NCBI GenBank assembly: GCA_019787685.1
Contig: JAHNUO010000011.1
Location: forward strand, 744,001-808,000
DNA from: Chiua virens
Lineage: Eukaryota; Basidiomycota; Agaricomycetes; Boletales; Boletaceae
Reading direction: 5' to 3'
Length of the DNA: 64,000 bases
Shown: in pieces, positions 62,221 through 64,000 of the stretch
How the letters are laid out: every line of letters begins with the position of its first letter
How positions within the stretch are numbered: the stretch's first letter is position 1
Notes under the pieces: model-generated
The model's database searches: none
What the model was told of the DNA's origin: nothing
Seen by the model: the letters and a program-made list of their open reading frames with translations, nothing else
Made by a program: the position numbers and the translations under genes

Positions 62221-63623
62221 GGCTTTATAGGTGAAGCTGCTGAGTATACGATGTATGAGAGAAGAGGGGTACTTGAAGGGGTAAGTTGGGAGCGTTGGAT
62301 TCGAAAGAGAGTATAATAGGCCAAAAGCGTTTGTGCCAGAAGAGTGGCAGTGTCACGGTAGTCGCAACTTAAAACCGTCATCAAACTCGGGGTTCAGCTC
62401 ACACGAATCCACCAGCCCGAAGTGAGTACTGGCAGCCTCGGAAGATGTCATGACACATGGCAGATTTGAGACCAGGATCCGGAGGTCGGCCCCGGGTCCG
62501 TTGCCGTACATCCCTCGCCGGGCCACTGGCATAAGTTCCCGGGAAGAGCACAAGTCTGAGCTCTTCCAGGCTTACCCGGACGGATTATCCATCGTAAAAG
62601 GTCCTGAGGAATGCCAATCGCGGTGAATAGCCGAGTACTCGCACGAAGGAATCGTCAAAGGCGAACTGCGTGCACCTACTAGTAGTACTCCGCCACGACA
62701 TGGCGATCGATCAAGGACTTGTCCGTCGACCCTTACTCACCAACTTGACCCTGATATATGATATGTAGCAGCACAATCGCCACCATACAACATAAGTTGT
62801 TTTGTGGAAGCCGTTCCATTCAGGGGTCATCTCTATTTTGGCCACGTGACGGCCCACCTCGAGGACGCTATCGAGCCGAGTCAATTGCGCCGCCGAAACT
62901 CAAACCTTCAAGTTTGACACAGGGGTTAGAGTTGGTGGCACGTTGCCGCCACCGCCGCACGACGCTAGGCAGCTACATTGCAGTCTGTGGACGAATCCAA
63001 CACTGGCACCAACGGCGATGTATGATTGATATGTTCATCGTCATGTATGAAAAGAACTCATTTGGTCCGACATTTGGTCCGCGTTACCGCATGGTCCGTC
63101 AAGTTAATCAACGGGGATCTCGCAAGTTCCCCGTCCCATTGGCATCACGCGTCAGGTCTGGTCCCTGACTAGCTCCGGATAAGCCTCCTGACGCACATTG
63201 AAAAAACGTGTCCCGCCCACGGTTTCAGGCATATAATGCGCCCCCGTGGAGATATCAAAAAGTATGTACCACACATGGGTCATGTTCGTGCCTACACGCT
63301 ACGCTCTCCACCGTGACCTCGACCCTACATCCGTGTCTCGTCGACTAAGCAGCAAAACATATCATAGCAATCGCCAAAGACAGAAAGACTATGCACCACA
63401 GGATGACAAAAAAAAGACGAGTAAGATTAGAATTATCCGAGTAAGTTAACTCGTGCTGAACCTGCAGGCGCAATTCGTGAAGAGAAAGAAAGAATATACT
63501 ATACAGAAATGTAGGAAGCGCGTGGAATAGATATAAAAAAATGAGGAAGAAGTGAACACCAGGAAAGCGATCATGTCAAAACAAATCCAGAGACAGAGAT
63601 AAAAGAAGAAGAAAGTACGGACG
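62221..63623. other. 1.4 kb without a recognised gene
   Basis: A plus-strand frame at 62758-63168 (136 codons) is open but shows no motif or codon pattern. It probably contains the NLR promoter and the 3' flank of the right-edge gene. Confidence 0.4.
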
Positions 63624-64000
63624 TCAAAAGACCCGAGCGGACCCCGAGTTTTGCCCCCTTGCAGGCGGGGACAACCAACTCTCCATCTTGGGCCACTGCT
63701 GTCCGGTGAACGCGGCTCTATCGAAGACCGGAGTCTGCTGCACGCGATTCCCCAAGTCACCGGTGGTCGGATTCTTCGAGTGCGGATTCTTCGAGTGCGG
63801 CTTCTTCCCCTTGCCTTGCTCCCATACACTCGCCGTCGTCGTCGCCATTGTCTCATGCTGTACACTCTCGCTCGTCGTGAAATGTGGTTCCCCAATGTCA
63901 CCAAACGAGGGTGTGTCACCACCACTGATCGCGTATTGCATCCACACGTTGTTCGCCAGCTCCGCGTCCCCCTCCCCAAGCTCCTCCTCATCGTCGCTCT
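63624..64000 (-). CDS. C-terminal part of an unknown protein, cut by window edge
   Basis: The minus-strand frame is open from the window edge to a stop at 63624. It reads an acidic stretch (SDDEEELGEGDAELANNVW), then ISGGDTPSFGDIGEPHFTTS, a short tandem repeat KNPHSKNP, and ends QNSGSARVF. It has no recognisable domain. The 5' end lies beyond 64000. Confidence 0.5.
   Translation of the reverse strand, partial: SDDEEELGEGDAELANNVWMQYAISGGDTPSFGDIGEPHFTTSESVQHETMATTTASVWEQGKGKKPHSKNPHSKNPTTGDLGNRVQQTPVFDRAAFTGQQWPKMESWLSPPARGQNSGSARVF

Noticed and set aside
62758..63168. 136-codon plus-strand open frame near the right edge
   Set aside because: No motif, no supporting context, Arg/Ser-rich composition typical of chance frames here.

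Overview
This window is nuclear DNA from a filamentous basidiomycete, most likely an Agaricomycete. Evidence: genes carry many 47-60 bp introns, coding strands alternate every 1-4 kb, and the gene set is typical of the group (a fungal O-fucosyltransferase-like family, a NACHT-WD40 NLR-like gene, a GRGGAGNI-repeat protein, secreted GH51 arabinofuranosidase). A Rhizoctonia/Ceratobasidium-like host is a guess only. No rRNA, convincing tRNA, CRISPR array, transposase or reverse transcriptase was found.

Layout, left to right. 0-5 kb: 5' end of proteasome RPN1, then a decayed accessory patch with a truncated copy of TRM4, a WD40 relic and a dead UDP-glycosyltransferase. 5-11 kb: PEX13 and an O-fucosyltransferase-like gene, separated by a 2 kb gene-poor stretch. 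11-13 kb: a dispersed repeat, a 44-nt palindrome and a small unknown gene. 13-25 kb: a dense housekeeping block of PEX19, exosome RRP43, SAM50, MSH2 and tRNA/RNA m5C methyltransferase TRM4. 25-29.5 kb: a WD40 gene with N-terminal repeats and the second copy of the dispersed repeat. 29.5-44.8 kb: WAPL, tRNase Z, GH51, a class I histone deacetylase, mitochondrial ferredoxin YAH1, eIF3g and ribosomal protein eS30. 45-56.5 kb: PAR32/DUF3602, two unknown acidic or basic proteins, BIR1/survivin, an F-box-like remnant, a PEX13 relic and a coiled-coil protein. 56.9-62.2 kb: an NLR-like gene with 14 WD40 repeats. The right edge cuts the 3' part of an unknown gene.

Housekeeping genes sit in very tight head-to-head or tail-to-tail pairs: SAM50/MSH2 start codons are 48 bp apart, WAPL/tRNase Z stop codons 9 bp apart, PEX19/RRP43 83 bp, BIR1/unknown 77 bp. 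No operon-like functional cluster is evident, although DNA repair, cohesin release and chromosome segregation genes (MSH2, WAPL, BIR1) and two peroxisome genes share the window.

The strongest oddities are: (1) eleven single extra bases that break the conserved frame of ten otherwise well-preserved genes; (2) five GC-AG introns; (3) a GH51 gene with exons of 9, 3 and 3 nt that restore conserved catalytic-domain motifs; (4) an inverted truncated duplication of TRM4 that has kept a perfect 14-bp inverted repeat from its promoter. The first may be sequence error and should be checked against reads before any of these genes is called a pseudogene. Exon boundaries given here were read by eye from splice consensus plus family conservation.
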